From NCBI GenBank assembly GCA_020975405.1, contig JAIOWQ010000002.1, forward strand, positions 2,852,001 to 2,916,000: DNA of 64,000 nucleotides, in the 5' to 3' direction. Numbering within the stretch: the stretch's first letter is position 1; every line of letters starts with the position of its first letter. The stretch comes from Keithomyces neogunnii. Lineage: Eukaryota; Ascomycota; Sordariomycetes; Hypocreales; Clavicipitaceae. The notes under the pieces were generated by a model. The model had not been told where the DNA came from. It made no database searches and worked only from the letters and a program-made list of their open reading frames with translations. Positions 42,773 to 52,137 of this stretch are shown here, in pieces. The translations under genes and the position numbers were made by a program.

Positions 42773-45700
42773 TCAATCGTCACCACCACCTTCTCCGCTG
42801 TCGCTTTCCTCCACGTCCTCGTTCGATTTCTTCTTCTCGCTAAACAACTGCACAATCCCACGCAAGTTCCTCGCAACCGCAACGTCAATGGCTGTCCGCA
42901 CATCGACGTCTTCTCTGCGCGCATCGACGCCGAGTTCCATCAGCTTCTTAAACGCGCCCTCGACGTCTTCGCTCTGGTCCCGGCTTGAGATGCAATTCGG
43001 CAGCTCGCGCCTTGCCGTGACGTGTAGCAGCGTCTGTCCCCGCGCGTCCACGGCCGTCAAGTCGGCACCCAGGTCGACAAGGACGCCCAGGGCCGCCGCG
43101 TGCGTCACGTCGTGAGCCATGGCGTACGTTGGGTGCGAGACTTTTCCCGTCGGGTCGCGCGTGCCTTGCCACCCGGCACCTGCAAAGGCCATGGCTGGCG
43201 TCTCGCCCGCCGCGTTCCGGCCGTTGATGTCGAGGCTGGCCGAAAGCTGGCGGAAGAGTGCGGTGGCCTCGGCGGCCGCTCCGGCATGGCCTACTAGACG
43301 CGGCGCGAGCTGGTGCAGCGTCGAGTTGCCCGTTGCCGGGTCCGGCTCGCGTACATCTGAGCCTGCGGATATGAGGTGCTGGATTGCAAAGAGGGATTCC
43401 TGGAACCGGCCCCCATATGCCATCAGTGCCAGGTGGAATGGTTTGCGGCCTTGCTTGTCCACCATGTCCATGGCGGCTGGGCCACGCTCGACAAGCGTGA
43501 TTAGGGCTTGTTGCTGCATCTCGTCGTATTTCCCAGGGAGCGTGCAGAGCCAATGCAACGGGGTACGTCCTCTGTCGTCGACGGCAACGACATCAGCCCC
43601 GTGCTCCAGCAAAGCAAGGACAGAAGCCGGCACGATGCTCGGGGCCGGTGGTCTCCTTCTGTTGTATGGTGGGTTTTCCACCGGGGCAGTCGGGACGCAG
43701 GCTGAAGTTAAAAGGGTGCGTCCATGCTGGCCCTTGCGGTTGATGTCCGCCTGTGAGAGTCGAGGGAGGAAGACGTCGAGCTGACCATGGTCCTCTACAA
43801 TGCTGTGGAGTGCCAATCTTCCGTCCGGGTACATTGCGAATGGATCGGCGCCGTTCAAGAGCAGCAGCTCCATCATGGCCCTCTTTCGTACAAGGAGGTC
43901 TGCCGGTGGACGGTCGTCGCAAGTTGGCGGTCGGGAGGCCTCGTGGAGCGCATAGCGTACGTTTTCCACCGCTTGTTTGTTGTTGTTTCCCTCTGCTTCA
44001 AGCGCCGGCAGCTCGTTCGGATCCAATCCGGCTTCCAGCATCAGCTTGACAATCTCTGGATCCATCCATCTCCCCACCACACGGGCTATAAATCCCGGCA
44101 CACTCTTGGGATCCGCTCCGTTGTCGAGCAAGAGTCTGGTAATATCCGCCCGATCCGACATCTCCAAAGCCGAGACGCCATTTTTGAGCTGGTGTGACTC
44201 CGGCGTGTCCTCCGTCTTGCAAATCGTCGCATTGACATTGGCCCCATGCTTCACCAGCATGCGCACCGTCTCTTCTCGCCAGTAACCGTCTGGGCGACCG
44301 TGGTCCAGAGCAGCCAGCAACGGTGTCATGCCGTCTTTATTCCGTGCCTCGATATTCGCTCCTTTCGAGACGAGGTATTCGAGCGCCTCAATCTGCCAGA
44401 AGCTTTCACCACACGCGAGAACGTGCAAGGCAGTGGCTCCTCGCAATTTGCAGCAGTATCCTCGTCGGTTATAGACGGCGTTGACATCGACACCAATCTT
44501 GTCCACGAGCACCTGTATGATATTCAAGGATGGGAGGTCACGCTCGCAGGCTGTGCCAAGAAGTGTGCCGCCGCTCTCCTCGTCTGTCTGAACCCAGTCC
44601 TGGGCTTCAAACATGGACACTTTGTCGGCAAAGTACTCAAGGAGGTCCGCATATCCTCCCTCAACGAGGAAATGGAGGAGATTGTAATCGTTATTCTTGT
44701 CCAGTGCAAGCACGTCACCACCCAACGATGCGTACTCTTTGATGCTGTCGTAATCCCCGTCATGTAGAGCACGCGTCAGGACGTGTGGTGTGTCAGGATT
44801 ATCACCACCACTAGCCTGCATATCCAATAGAGTCTGTCCGTCAGCAATGTACACTTCCTTCTCCTCACAGGGAGGATTCTTCTCAGGAGGACTAGTCCCG
44901 AGAGAAACCGCCCAACGCCCCCGCCACGAAAATCTCTTCTGCTGGCCAGGGGTCTCTTTCTCTTGCTGTATAGTAGCAGAGACAACACGTGCTTCCTGGG
45001 CTGCCTTGCATTTATCAGTAGCCAGGACAAACTCGGGGGACTGTAGGAACTCATCCCGGGCTTTGACGCCGCGTGTAAGAAGCGCGCGTGCCAGATCCCA
45101 GCACTTGTTCTCTACCGCCATGTCCAGAGGGGTGACTGTTCTGGTCCTTTCGCCGTCTTCGCCAATGACTGTCTCGATGGTTAAATCAACCCCGGCCTGG
45201 TGCAGCATGGAGACAATGTCTGCCGTATGGGTTCGATGCCAAGACCACAAGTCTTGCAAAGGTTTGAATTCGGCCAGCGCATGGAGAGGCGTGAGACCCT
45301 TGTCATCCAACAGCAAGGGGTCTGCTCCATTGCGCAGCAGGTCCCAGACACTCTCTGGCCGTCCAAAGCGACAGGCGTAGTGCAGCGGCGCCCTGCCCTC
45401 GCCCAGCAGATTCACATGCTTGCCAAGCACACCTCGATCTCGGTACTCTGACAGGAGCAGGTTGACAACGGAAGCAGCCCCCGTGCGGGAGGCCATGTGC
45501 AGCGGGGAGAGATGACCCGCGGCCAGGAGAGTTGGATCGGCCCCAGCCCGAACAAGACGCCCAACTGCTGCTTCTCCAAGAGCCACGGCTTCGTGCACGG
45601 GGGAAAAGCCGTCGAGATCCTGCTCGTTGAGATTCAGCCCCCTGAACAGAGGACTGTTGAGCACAAAGCCGAGAACACTTGTCCTCTTGGCCACGTGGAG

Positions 45701-48700
45701 AGCAGTCTGGCCTTTGGCATTCTTGGCAAGCGGCTCGATGCCAGCATCGACCAAAAGTTGGAGCACTCGAGGGAGGGTTTTGTCGTCTTCGGCCAAGCGA
45801 ATCACCGAGTGAATGAGCGTGTCTCCCCCGGCGTCGAGAACCTCGGGCCTTACGCCTACTGAAATCAGATAGCGAAACCAATCCACCCCCTTTTTATCCT
45901 TTGCTGCGGCGTGCAGCAGCGTTCCGCCATCTTTGGCGAGTATTCTGGGATCAGCGCCTAGGCGGACAAACATTTGCATCACGTCGAGCTTGTTTCGCAG
46001 TGTCTTGCTCACAAGCCACAGAAACGTCTGGCCTTGAGCATCGCGCGCATTCACGTCCATGCCGGCTTCAACAAGCATGCGGAGCACCTCCTCGTCTCCG
46101 TCGTGGAGGAAATCGCATCGGTTATATTTCCACAGGGGCGGGTGACCTTGCCGGTTTCGCAGATTCAGGTCCACGCCGGCGTCCAGCAGTCGCCGAATAA
46201 GGGGCGAAAACTTGGCACCAGAGAGGAATCTGAGGCTGTACAAGATATGATGAAACAGGTTGTTCCCGTCCTCGTCTGCGGCGTGTACATTGGCGCCGAG
46301 ATCAATGAGCTTGGTGAACATGTGGACGTCTGGTTCCAGCCTTTCGAGACCCGACCTGTGGCCCATTGCGGCCATCATCTCGAGCAAAGGCGTTCTTCCC
46401 TTCTTGTTCTTGGCGTTGATGTCGGCCCCGTTCTCGACAAGCAGCTCAAGAAGCTGGGGCTTCTCCGAGTTGGCGAGATGCAGAGGCGTGTTTCCTTGAT
46501 CCGTCTCGACGTTGGGGTCTGCCCCTGCTGCGAGGAGCACCTCGGTGAGAATCTCCTCCGACTCGTCCATTGCACCCCAGTGTCCCATGGTTGAATCGGT
46601 CCTCTGCACGGCGAGATGGAGAGGCCTCAGGTTCTGGCCATGGGGGCAGCGATTGGATTCCATGGCGGCGTTGACGTGTGCGCCAGCCTCTACCAGCGCT
46701 CGCACGCATTCTTGCGCCATTTTCGCGTCACCGTCCATCAAGACGTACCTGTTCTCGGGGGTGGAAAAGGCATGGAGAGGCGTTGGCCCTCGCTCGTTGT
46801 CGGCCTGCATTGTAATGTTGCCGTTACGCTTCCAAAGCGGCACTGTGCCGCATCTCAGGTTGGGGTCCGCGCCGTGCTTGAGGAGGAATTTGATGAGCTT
46901 CAGGTCCCGCGACTCGGCTGCCCTGAATAGTTTTGTCTGCCCATCCCGGAAGCAGTCAATGTCCACCCTGCCCGTTTGCACAAGGGCCTTTACGTTGCTC
47001 AGGTCGCTGGCCTGGTGGAAGCATTCGTTTACGTGGGCCGGCGGAACAAAGGGCATAAAGGCCTGGACAACCTGCCTGTCGTCGCCCTGGAACGCAAGGG
47101 ACAGGGCGGTCTTCCTCTGCCTCTCGGCCTGCTCTTGCGAATATTCTATCACGTACCCCTCGCAGCTGTCGTATTCGCTTAGAACCGGGACTGTTTTGAT
47201 CAGAGGGTCGACGCCGGCGTTCAACAAATGCCGCACCACTCCCGAATGCCCTTCCAGTGCTGCCCAGTGCAGAGGCGTTCGGCCGTCGACGCCGCCCGAC
47301 TCTGCGTCTGCGCCCTTGGCAAGCAGAAAGCCGGCAATGTCGTCGTGACCATTCTCGGCAGCGTAGGACAATGGAGTGCGGCCGTCGGAATCACGAGCGT
47401 CAATGAGCGCTGGCTCCTGCTCCTCAAAGTGCTCCAACACGGCGAGCGGCATGACGAGGGTGTTTTCCACGGCGGTGGCAAGATGGAAGACGGTGACCGA
47501 GGCAGACAGTCGGCCCCTCCAATTCGCCAGCATCCACGTCTCAAACGCCGGCCGTCCGGGGCGTAAATGGCGTGCGAGGGCTTCTCGCGCAACGGTGAGC
47601 GGCCGCGCTGACGCCTTGGAGAGATGAAACGCGACGTTTCCAGTACTGTACGAGACAAGCGGATGTGTGCCTCGCAGCTCCGTGACCAGGTTTCTCCTCC
47701 TCGTTCTCTCCTCACATCTCCAACGGTAATCGTCGTAGTTTGCCTCTCTACCGTCGTCAATGGCGGCGTCGAAGCGCGGACAGCCATCGAGATAGTCCAA
47801 CAATAGCACCGCCAGCATCTCATGCGCAGCCGCGTCGTGGAGAACGGGGAAGGCACCGGCGTTTCCCGCTCTGGCTGCGTCGTGCAGAAACTCGGTAAAG
47901 GAATGGTGGATGACGCCAACGCTCTCGTCCTCTAATAGTTCTAGCAAACTACCGCAGCTCTGCCTCACTAAATCCTTTCCCCGTCGGAGATCCAAGCGCA
48001 GCATGTTAGAGAGGAGCGATCCGAGCTCAATGAGTCGCAAGGGTCGGCTTGCATGCGTCACACACATGAGCACCTTGGCCTGCTGCTCCGTCGTGACTCC
48101 GCTCCGGCGGGCGTGCTCCTTAAGCATGTCTTCGTACACATCCTGCAGGGTCCTTGGAAGCCGGTCCAGGCTGTCGGGCAGGGTCTCTTGGGTGACGTGC
48201 CCGTCCCGCAAGCCCTCGGCCAGGCTGTCTGCCACAAGTCTGGCGTGGAGAAAGAGCCCGTTGGCACGCTGGCAGATTGTCTGCTTCACCAGCTCGTTCT
48301 TGTCGTCGCTCAACGGGGGGTCCAGTGTGGCCATCCTGGCGTCGACGTAACGCGCCACGTCGGGGGATAGCAGGGCAGGGTCGAGCTTCAGCTTCACTAT
48401 TGCCGGGCTGCTCAACGCCTGCTCAATCTTGGGCAGTGGTCTGCTCGTCATCATGAGCCTGATTGTGCCTGGCTTGGCGGCGCTCAGGTCAACGAGACGA
48501 TTCGCCATGCCCTCAAAGTCGGCATCGTCCATCTCGTCCAGGGCGTCTACCACGCAGTACACCTTCTCCTTGACATTCTCGGCAAGGGCCTTGACGAGGC
48601 AGGGCCACACTTGACTGAGCTCGTTGCCGCCGACGGCAAGTTGCTGCGACGTGGTCGTCAGGGCGGTCACCAAGGCAGGGCAATGAGGAAGTAGCTGCGC

Positions 48701-49183
48701 GGTAAAGTCTCGCACGAGGTATTTGGCGCCGTGGTTCTTGTCGACGATTTGGCGAAAGAAGAAGAACAGGACAATCCTGCCCGACTCCTGCAACTGGCGC
48801 ACCGTGCTGGCTGCAAAGACAGACTTTCCGCTGCCTGCAACCCCCCGGACGTGGAGACTCGAGGCATCGCGGCCCGAGTTGGACTCGGCATCCGCCCAAG
48901 TGCGGAAGACGGGAGATTTGTGAATCCATTCGCCTGTTCCAGGCACATGCGAGTGCAAGTGTTTCATAAACTCGTTGCCTGGCGAGAGAAAGTCGGTTGG
49001 TTGGAGCCATTTCAGCAGGCCATCGATTCGTTGCTCATGAGAGTCATTTGGCTGTGGACCAGGCGCCGGTACCGTATCCCGCTCTACAATTTCAAAGCCC
49101 TGGTTCGGGTCAGAATCAACGCCAGCCATGGTAGCCATTGCCCGCGTAACAGAAAAGGAGAGCAATGTCGAACGTTGGAGCAA
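42773..49183 (-). CDS. NACHT-ankyrin NLR/STAND protein, 2,136 aa
   Basis: One uninterrupted GC-rich frame. A short N-terminal linker (WLQPTDFLSPGNEF; GEWIHKSPVFRTW) leads into the NACHT NTPase: Walker A GVAGSGKS (114-121), Walker B VYCVVDALDEMDD (~199-210) and a TSRP sensor-like motif. Winged-helix-type helices follow to about residue 590. Then come roughly 1,500 residues of ankyrin repeats (DGRTPLHWAALEGH and many TPLH variants), ending in an acidic Glu/Ser tail. There is no recognisable N-terminal effector domain (HET, HeLo, PNP, patatin), so it is either an effector-less sensor or signals through a partner. Fungal NLRs act in heterokaryon incompatibility and programmed cell death. Start may be ATG 49183 or the downstream ATGs at 49138/49129. 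A PNP-domain gene lies 2.95 kb upstream on the same strand. Confidence 0.92.
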   Translation of the reverse strand: MLQRSTLLSFSVTRAMATMAGVDSDPNQGFEIVERDTVPAPGPQPNDSHEQRIDGLLKWLQPTDFLSPGNEFMKHLHSHVPGTGEWIHKSPVFRTWADAESNSGRDASSLHVRGVAGSGKSVFAASTVRQLQESGRIVLFFFFRQIVDKNHGAKYLVRDFTAQLLPHCPALVTALTTTSQQLAVGGNELSQVWPCLVKALAENVKEKVYCVVDALDEMDDADFEGMANRLVDLSAAKPGTIRLMMTSRPLPKIEQALSSPAIVKLKLDPALLSPDVARYVDARMATLDPPLSDDKNELVKQTICQRANGLFLHARLVADSLAEGLRDGHVTQETLPDSLDRLPRTLQDVYEDMLKEHARRSGVTTEQQAKVLMCVTHASRPLRLIELGSLLSNMLRLDLRRGKDLVRQSCGSLLELLEDESVGVIHHSFTEFLHDAARAGNAGAFPVLHDAAAHEMLAVLLLDYLDGCPRFDAAIDDGREANYDDYRWRCEERTRRRNLVTELRGTHPLVSYSTGNVAFHLSKASARPLTVAREALARHLRPGRPAFETWMLANWRGRLSASVTVFHLATAVENTLVMPLAVLEHFEEQEPALIDARDSDGRTPLSYAAENGHDDIAGFLLAKGADAESGGVDGRTPLHWAALEGHSGVVRHLLNAGVDPLIKTVPVLSEYDSCEGYVIEYSQEQAERQRKTALSLAFQGDDRQVVQAFMPFVPPAHVNECFHQASDLSNVKALVQTGRVDIDCFRDGQTKLFRAAESRDLKLIKFLLKHGADPNLRCGTVPLWKRNGNITMQADNERGPTPLHAFSTPENRYVLMDGDAKMAQECVRALVEAGAHVNAAMESNRCPHGQNLRPLHLAVQRTDSTMGHWGAMDESEEILTEVLLAAGADPNVETDQGNTPLHLANSEKPQLLELLVENGADINAKNKKGRTPLLEMMAAMGHRSGLERLEPDVHMFTKLIDLGANVHAADEDGNNLFHHILYSLRFLSGAKFSPLIRRLLDAGVDLNLRNRQGHPPLWKYNRCDFLHDGDEEVLRMLVEAGMDVNARDAQGQTFLWLVSKTLRNKLDVMQMFVRLGADPRILAKDGGTLLHAAAKDKKGVDWFRYLISVGVRPEVLDAGGDTLIHSVIRLAEDDKTLPRVLQLLVDAGIEPLAKNAKGQTALHVAKRTSVLGFVLNSPLFRGLNLNEQDLDGFSPVHEAVALGEAAVGRLVRAGADPTLLAAGHLSPLHMASRTGAASVVNLLLSEYRDRGVLGKHVNLLGEGRAPLHYACRFGRPESVWDLLRNGADPLLLDDKGLTPLHALAEFKPLQDLWSWHRTHTADIVSMLHQAGVDLTIETVIGEDGERTRTVTPLDMAVENKCWDLARALLTRGVKARDEFLQSPEFVLATDKCKAAQEARVVSATIQQEKETPGQQKRFSWRGRWAVSLGTSPPEKNPPCEEKEVYIADGQTLLDMQASGGDNPDTPHVLTRALHDGDYDSIKEYASLGGDVLALDKNNDYNLLHFLVEGGYADLLEYFADKVSMFEAQDWVQTDEESGGTLLGTACERDLPSLNIIQVLVDKIGVDVNAVYNRRGYCCKLRGATALHVLACGESFWQIEALEYLVSKGANIEARNKDGMTPLLAALDHGRPDGYWREETVRMLVKHGANVNATICKTEDTPESHQLKNGVSALEMSDRADITRLLLDNGADPKSVPGFIARVVGRWMDPEIVKLMLEAGLDPNELPALEAEGNNNKQAVENVRYALHEASRPPTCDDRPPADLLVRKRAMMELLLLNGADPFAMYPDGRLALHSIVEDHGQLDVFLPRLSQADINRKGQHGRTLLTSACVPTAPVENPPYNRRRPPAPSIVPASVLALLEHGADVVAVDDRGRTPLHWLCTLPGKYDEMQQQALITLVERGPAAMDMVDKQGRKPFHLALMAYGGRFQESLFAIQHLISAGSDVREPDPATGNSTLHQLAPRLVGHAGAAAEATALFRQLSASLDINGRNAAGETPAMAFAGAGWQGTRDPTGKVSHPTYAMAHDVTHAAALGVLVDLGADLTAVDARGQTLLHVTARRELPNCISSRDQSEDVEGAFKKLMELGVDARREDVDVRTAIDVAVARNLRGIVQLFSEKKKSNEDVEESDSGEGGGDD

Positions 49184-50194
49184 ACGCCATCTTTTCCCTT
49201 CTGGTGGGGCGGTTGGACTTGGTCGTGCAGCCGTCGGTCGTTGCCTAATCGAGCCCCAGCTCCCGTTTCGTTATGTTGACTCACACCGTCGTGCCTTGGT
49301 GCAGCAAAGCTGGGTAGCAAACCCGACACTCAATTCGGGAGTGGGAGAGTAGATTCAATACATTGATGCCGCCACGTCAACCATGACTCCGTACAATCGT
49401 CTGGGCTTGCTTCCTCTATCCAACCTTGCTACCTGACCCGTAAGCCTCTCGGCCGTGTCAAACATCAGAATACTGAGCAAGGGGAGCGTAAATCTCACTT
49501 ATTGTGGCCGTCAGAGCAGTCAAGAAAAACAACAATCAGCTGCAATCTTGAGCCAAGATGAACAACTTGAACCCGTGTATATTCAATCCAGCATAGCCAG
49601 AATCTTGGATAAACCTGAAAGTCGCCCTCCACAGTGCCGGCTATCCTCATCAACCCACCCGAGTGTACAACTTGCCCCAAAGTCAATAATGCAGACACTG
49701 TCATGCATGCCGATCAAAATATAAGTACCCTGATAAACAAAAGGACCACAAGGAGCATTCTCAGCCTTTGCATCGCCCCAAATATGCCTTGCTGGTGCAG
49801 TGCAGAGTTCGAATAACTTGGTCCGCCCATTGTTTCCTAAGCTATGCTTTGGCGCGGTGTTTCCAAATGAGGTGTTGAATCGCTTAAAGAAACAGATGAC
49901 CCGGCTGTCTTTTCCATCCACTATGACTCTGGCTCTTGTAGGAGGCTTGATAATTTGTTAGGCCCAAACACACACACGAACCAACTATGTGCCCCCAAAA
50001 GTCAGGATCTGCGGTTTCATAGTCTCTTTTAATAGAAATAAATACATCTTATTTAGTCTCTATTAATTAGTAGTTGGAGCAGTCTGATAAGGATTATCGC
50101 CTTAATTACGTAAGAGGTCGCATATAAAAGGGAGCGCTTCGGAATCATAGCGGTTCTTGTTAAACCCTAACCCTTATCCGCATAGTTAATATAT
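49184..50194. other. NLR upstream region, no gene
   Basis: It contains the probable NLR promoter. AT-rich repeat DNA begins near 50030. No supported open frame. Confidence 0.4.
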
Positions 50195-50333
50195 ATTATT
50201 ATTATTATTCACATAAACTAGATAGCTAGGCTATGGCTAAGCTATTTTGCTAGTACACCTCTCTTCTAGTAGGCAAGGAAACCCTCTAGGGAATAAATGT
50301 TACCTGCCTTAATCCCGGTCCGTCTACGGCCTG
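50195..50333 (+). repeat. Dispersed repeat B, copy 2, truncated at an LTR boundary
   Basis: It aligns with the reverse complement of 15990-16135 up to GTCTACGGCCTG, where homology stops at the first base of the LTR at 50334. The expected continuation is not found beyond the LTR. Either the LTR inserted with a deletion or the two elements recombined. Confidence 0.65.
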
Positions 50334-50572
50334 TGTTACGATACAAACCGTGACAAGTACACTGGAGATGGCCACGTGACCAGTACAGCGTATAAATGGT
50401 CAAGACCGACCTCTAGATAGATGGAATCAACAAGAATCTTACATATAACTAAACTATACCTATAAATTGTCTTTTATTACGCATTTAATAAACTTGACCT
50501 CTATTATACCTAATTTAACCTCAAGTACGTTAATCCCTACAAACCTAGTTATAGGCATTCCGGCACGTAACA
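50334..50572 (+). mobile_element. LTR copy, same orientation as 28870-29109
   Basis: A 239-bp copy with TGTTACG and CGTAACA ends and the shared internal blocks ACAAGTACACTGGAG, CTCTAGATAGATGGAAT and AATCCCTACAAACCTAG. The flanks (GCCTG and AAGGT) do not form a target duplication. It lies between the NLR and the PNP gene. Confidence 0.85.
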
Positions 50573-50837
50573 AAGGTATTGTAAATCTTCTGGCAAAGCT
50601 TTGTGTTATTAACTAAGAAGATAGCGGACCTGCTGCCTTTTATACCGAAGCTAGTATGACGACGGCAGAGCTAATTCCCCCTGACCATCCTTCCCCAGTG
50701 TTCGCGGTCGTCACACAATAAATGATAAAAGCCCCCTCGGCCTGTCGTAACAAATCTCGACATCCGATGATGATATAACGCGTCCAACGCTCTAGTTACT
50801 CTACGTATTCTTATCCACGGGAATACAAGTACCGGGG
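50573..50837. other. Short spacer between LTR and repeat C
   Basis: Nothing recognisable in this ~265-bp stretch. Confidence 0.3.
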
Positions 50838-51425
50838 TGCTGCTGACTTGGTTAGCATCCTAGGCGCAGGCAAAGCTGCGATAGCCAGGCTAGTTTAAAG
50901 TTTTATTAATTGTAAAGTAGTATGTGTTTTTTCCCTCTCGGGGCCCTGTGGGAGCACTGCCGGGGGCTGCTTGCAGCGGGCTCCTATAATTAAAGGGCCG
51001 GCTCAAATCGAATCGAGCGGCAGGCTTGAATTAAAGGGCTGGCTTACCCGGACCTTGTAACAATATTAACCCGTCTCTAACCGTGTACTACTATTACTAA
51101 GATTATAATATTATATAAGTAATTTCCTTATCCCTATAATGGCTTATATAAACGGAAACTCCTCTATATATTATAGTTAATACTATAATAGGAGGTATCT
51201 TATTCTATTTAGTATATCTGTCTCTATAGAAAAGTATTAGATGAATATTAATTCTCTACTAATTACTAATAAGAATTTAGAAACTAACTAATTAGTATAA
51301 AGCTACCTACCCTTACTAGACTAAAATATAGAAGCAAAATAAAGCTTTATCTGCGAGCAGCGTATTATTATATGCTTGCCTGCTGATTCTCGCAAATCGC
51401 AGACAAAGTTCCGCTTTGCCTGATT
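50838..51425 (+). mobile_element. Foldback-like repeat C, copy 2
   Basis: It begins GCTGCTGACTTGGTTAGCATCC-TAGGCGCAGG (landmarks only) and AGCCAGGCTA. It then has the GTATGTGTTTTTTCCCTC and GGGCCCTG blocks, a shortened GAGC/GGCTTGAATTAAAGGG array, and an AT-rich half ending in CGCAGACAAAG-CCGCTTTGCCTGA. It is inverted relative to copy 1 and about 200 bp shorter. Confidence 0.6.
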
Positions 51426-52137
51426 AGGATTTGGCTAGCCATGATTGTTCGTATCTGAATGTATGGTTGTAGCTTCTTATTTGTAGCGGCTAGACCACAA
51501 ATAAAGTAAGGTCAATCAGAGGCAAACGCCTTGAAAAACCAATCACATGCGTCTTCTGGGTGGAAAACTTCAATTTCTTCTTCTCCGGACCCCAGGCATT
51601 CAGCGTACTGTTCTGTAACCTGAGGGAATGGCGGAAGCTGGAAGGGAGAATTTGGCAATAAAAGACTAGCCAATTGGTCGTGCGAATTAATAGTTGGCAG
51701 TCGTCTTCCGTTTCATGCACCTGCCAAACAGTAATATCACTATTTTTAATTGAATGACCATCAACGCGCTACGCAATGGCATTTGATGCACTACACTCAA
51801 TGGGAAGCAGCCTGTCCGTCCAGCAAAATTAAAAGCCCAGCCCCCTTCCTCATAGTCTACGCAGGAACCCTCCACCCCAGGTCATAAAACTCTACTTTGT
51901 ACGAGTCACTGTCCAGGAGGTCTTGTAAACTTGAGACGAAAAGAATGAGGAATACTGGTAAAATAATAATTAACAATACTCGGAAACTAGTCAACGTATC
52001 TCATAATGTGACAAAGGTGCGCCTGCTAGGCGACTTGGTAGGGAATGGAGTGTATCTATGTTTAACCCAAGGATATCCTCTCTCTTAATAAAAATACAAC
52101 ATCTGCTCACGCAGAAACCAGCAGCCCAGCTTTGGGC
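51426..52137. other. Downstream region of the PNP gene, no gene
   Basis: Two short minus-strand frames (51490-51875) have no recognisable motif. No further support. Confidence 0.35.

Noticed and set aside
43119..48350. Numerous 60-280-codon frames on both strands
   Set aside because: All overlap the single NACHT-ankyrin reading frame, and none shows domain structure.
50160..50180. CCCTAACCCTTA string resembling telomere repeat
   Set aside because: Only about two units, inside AT-rich repeat DNA with unrelated flanks; far too short for a telomere or reliable interstitial telomeric tract.
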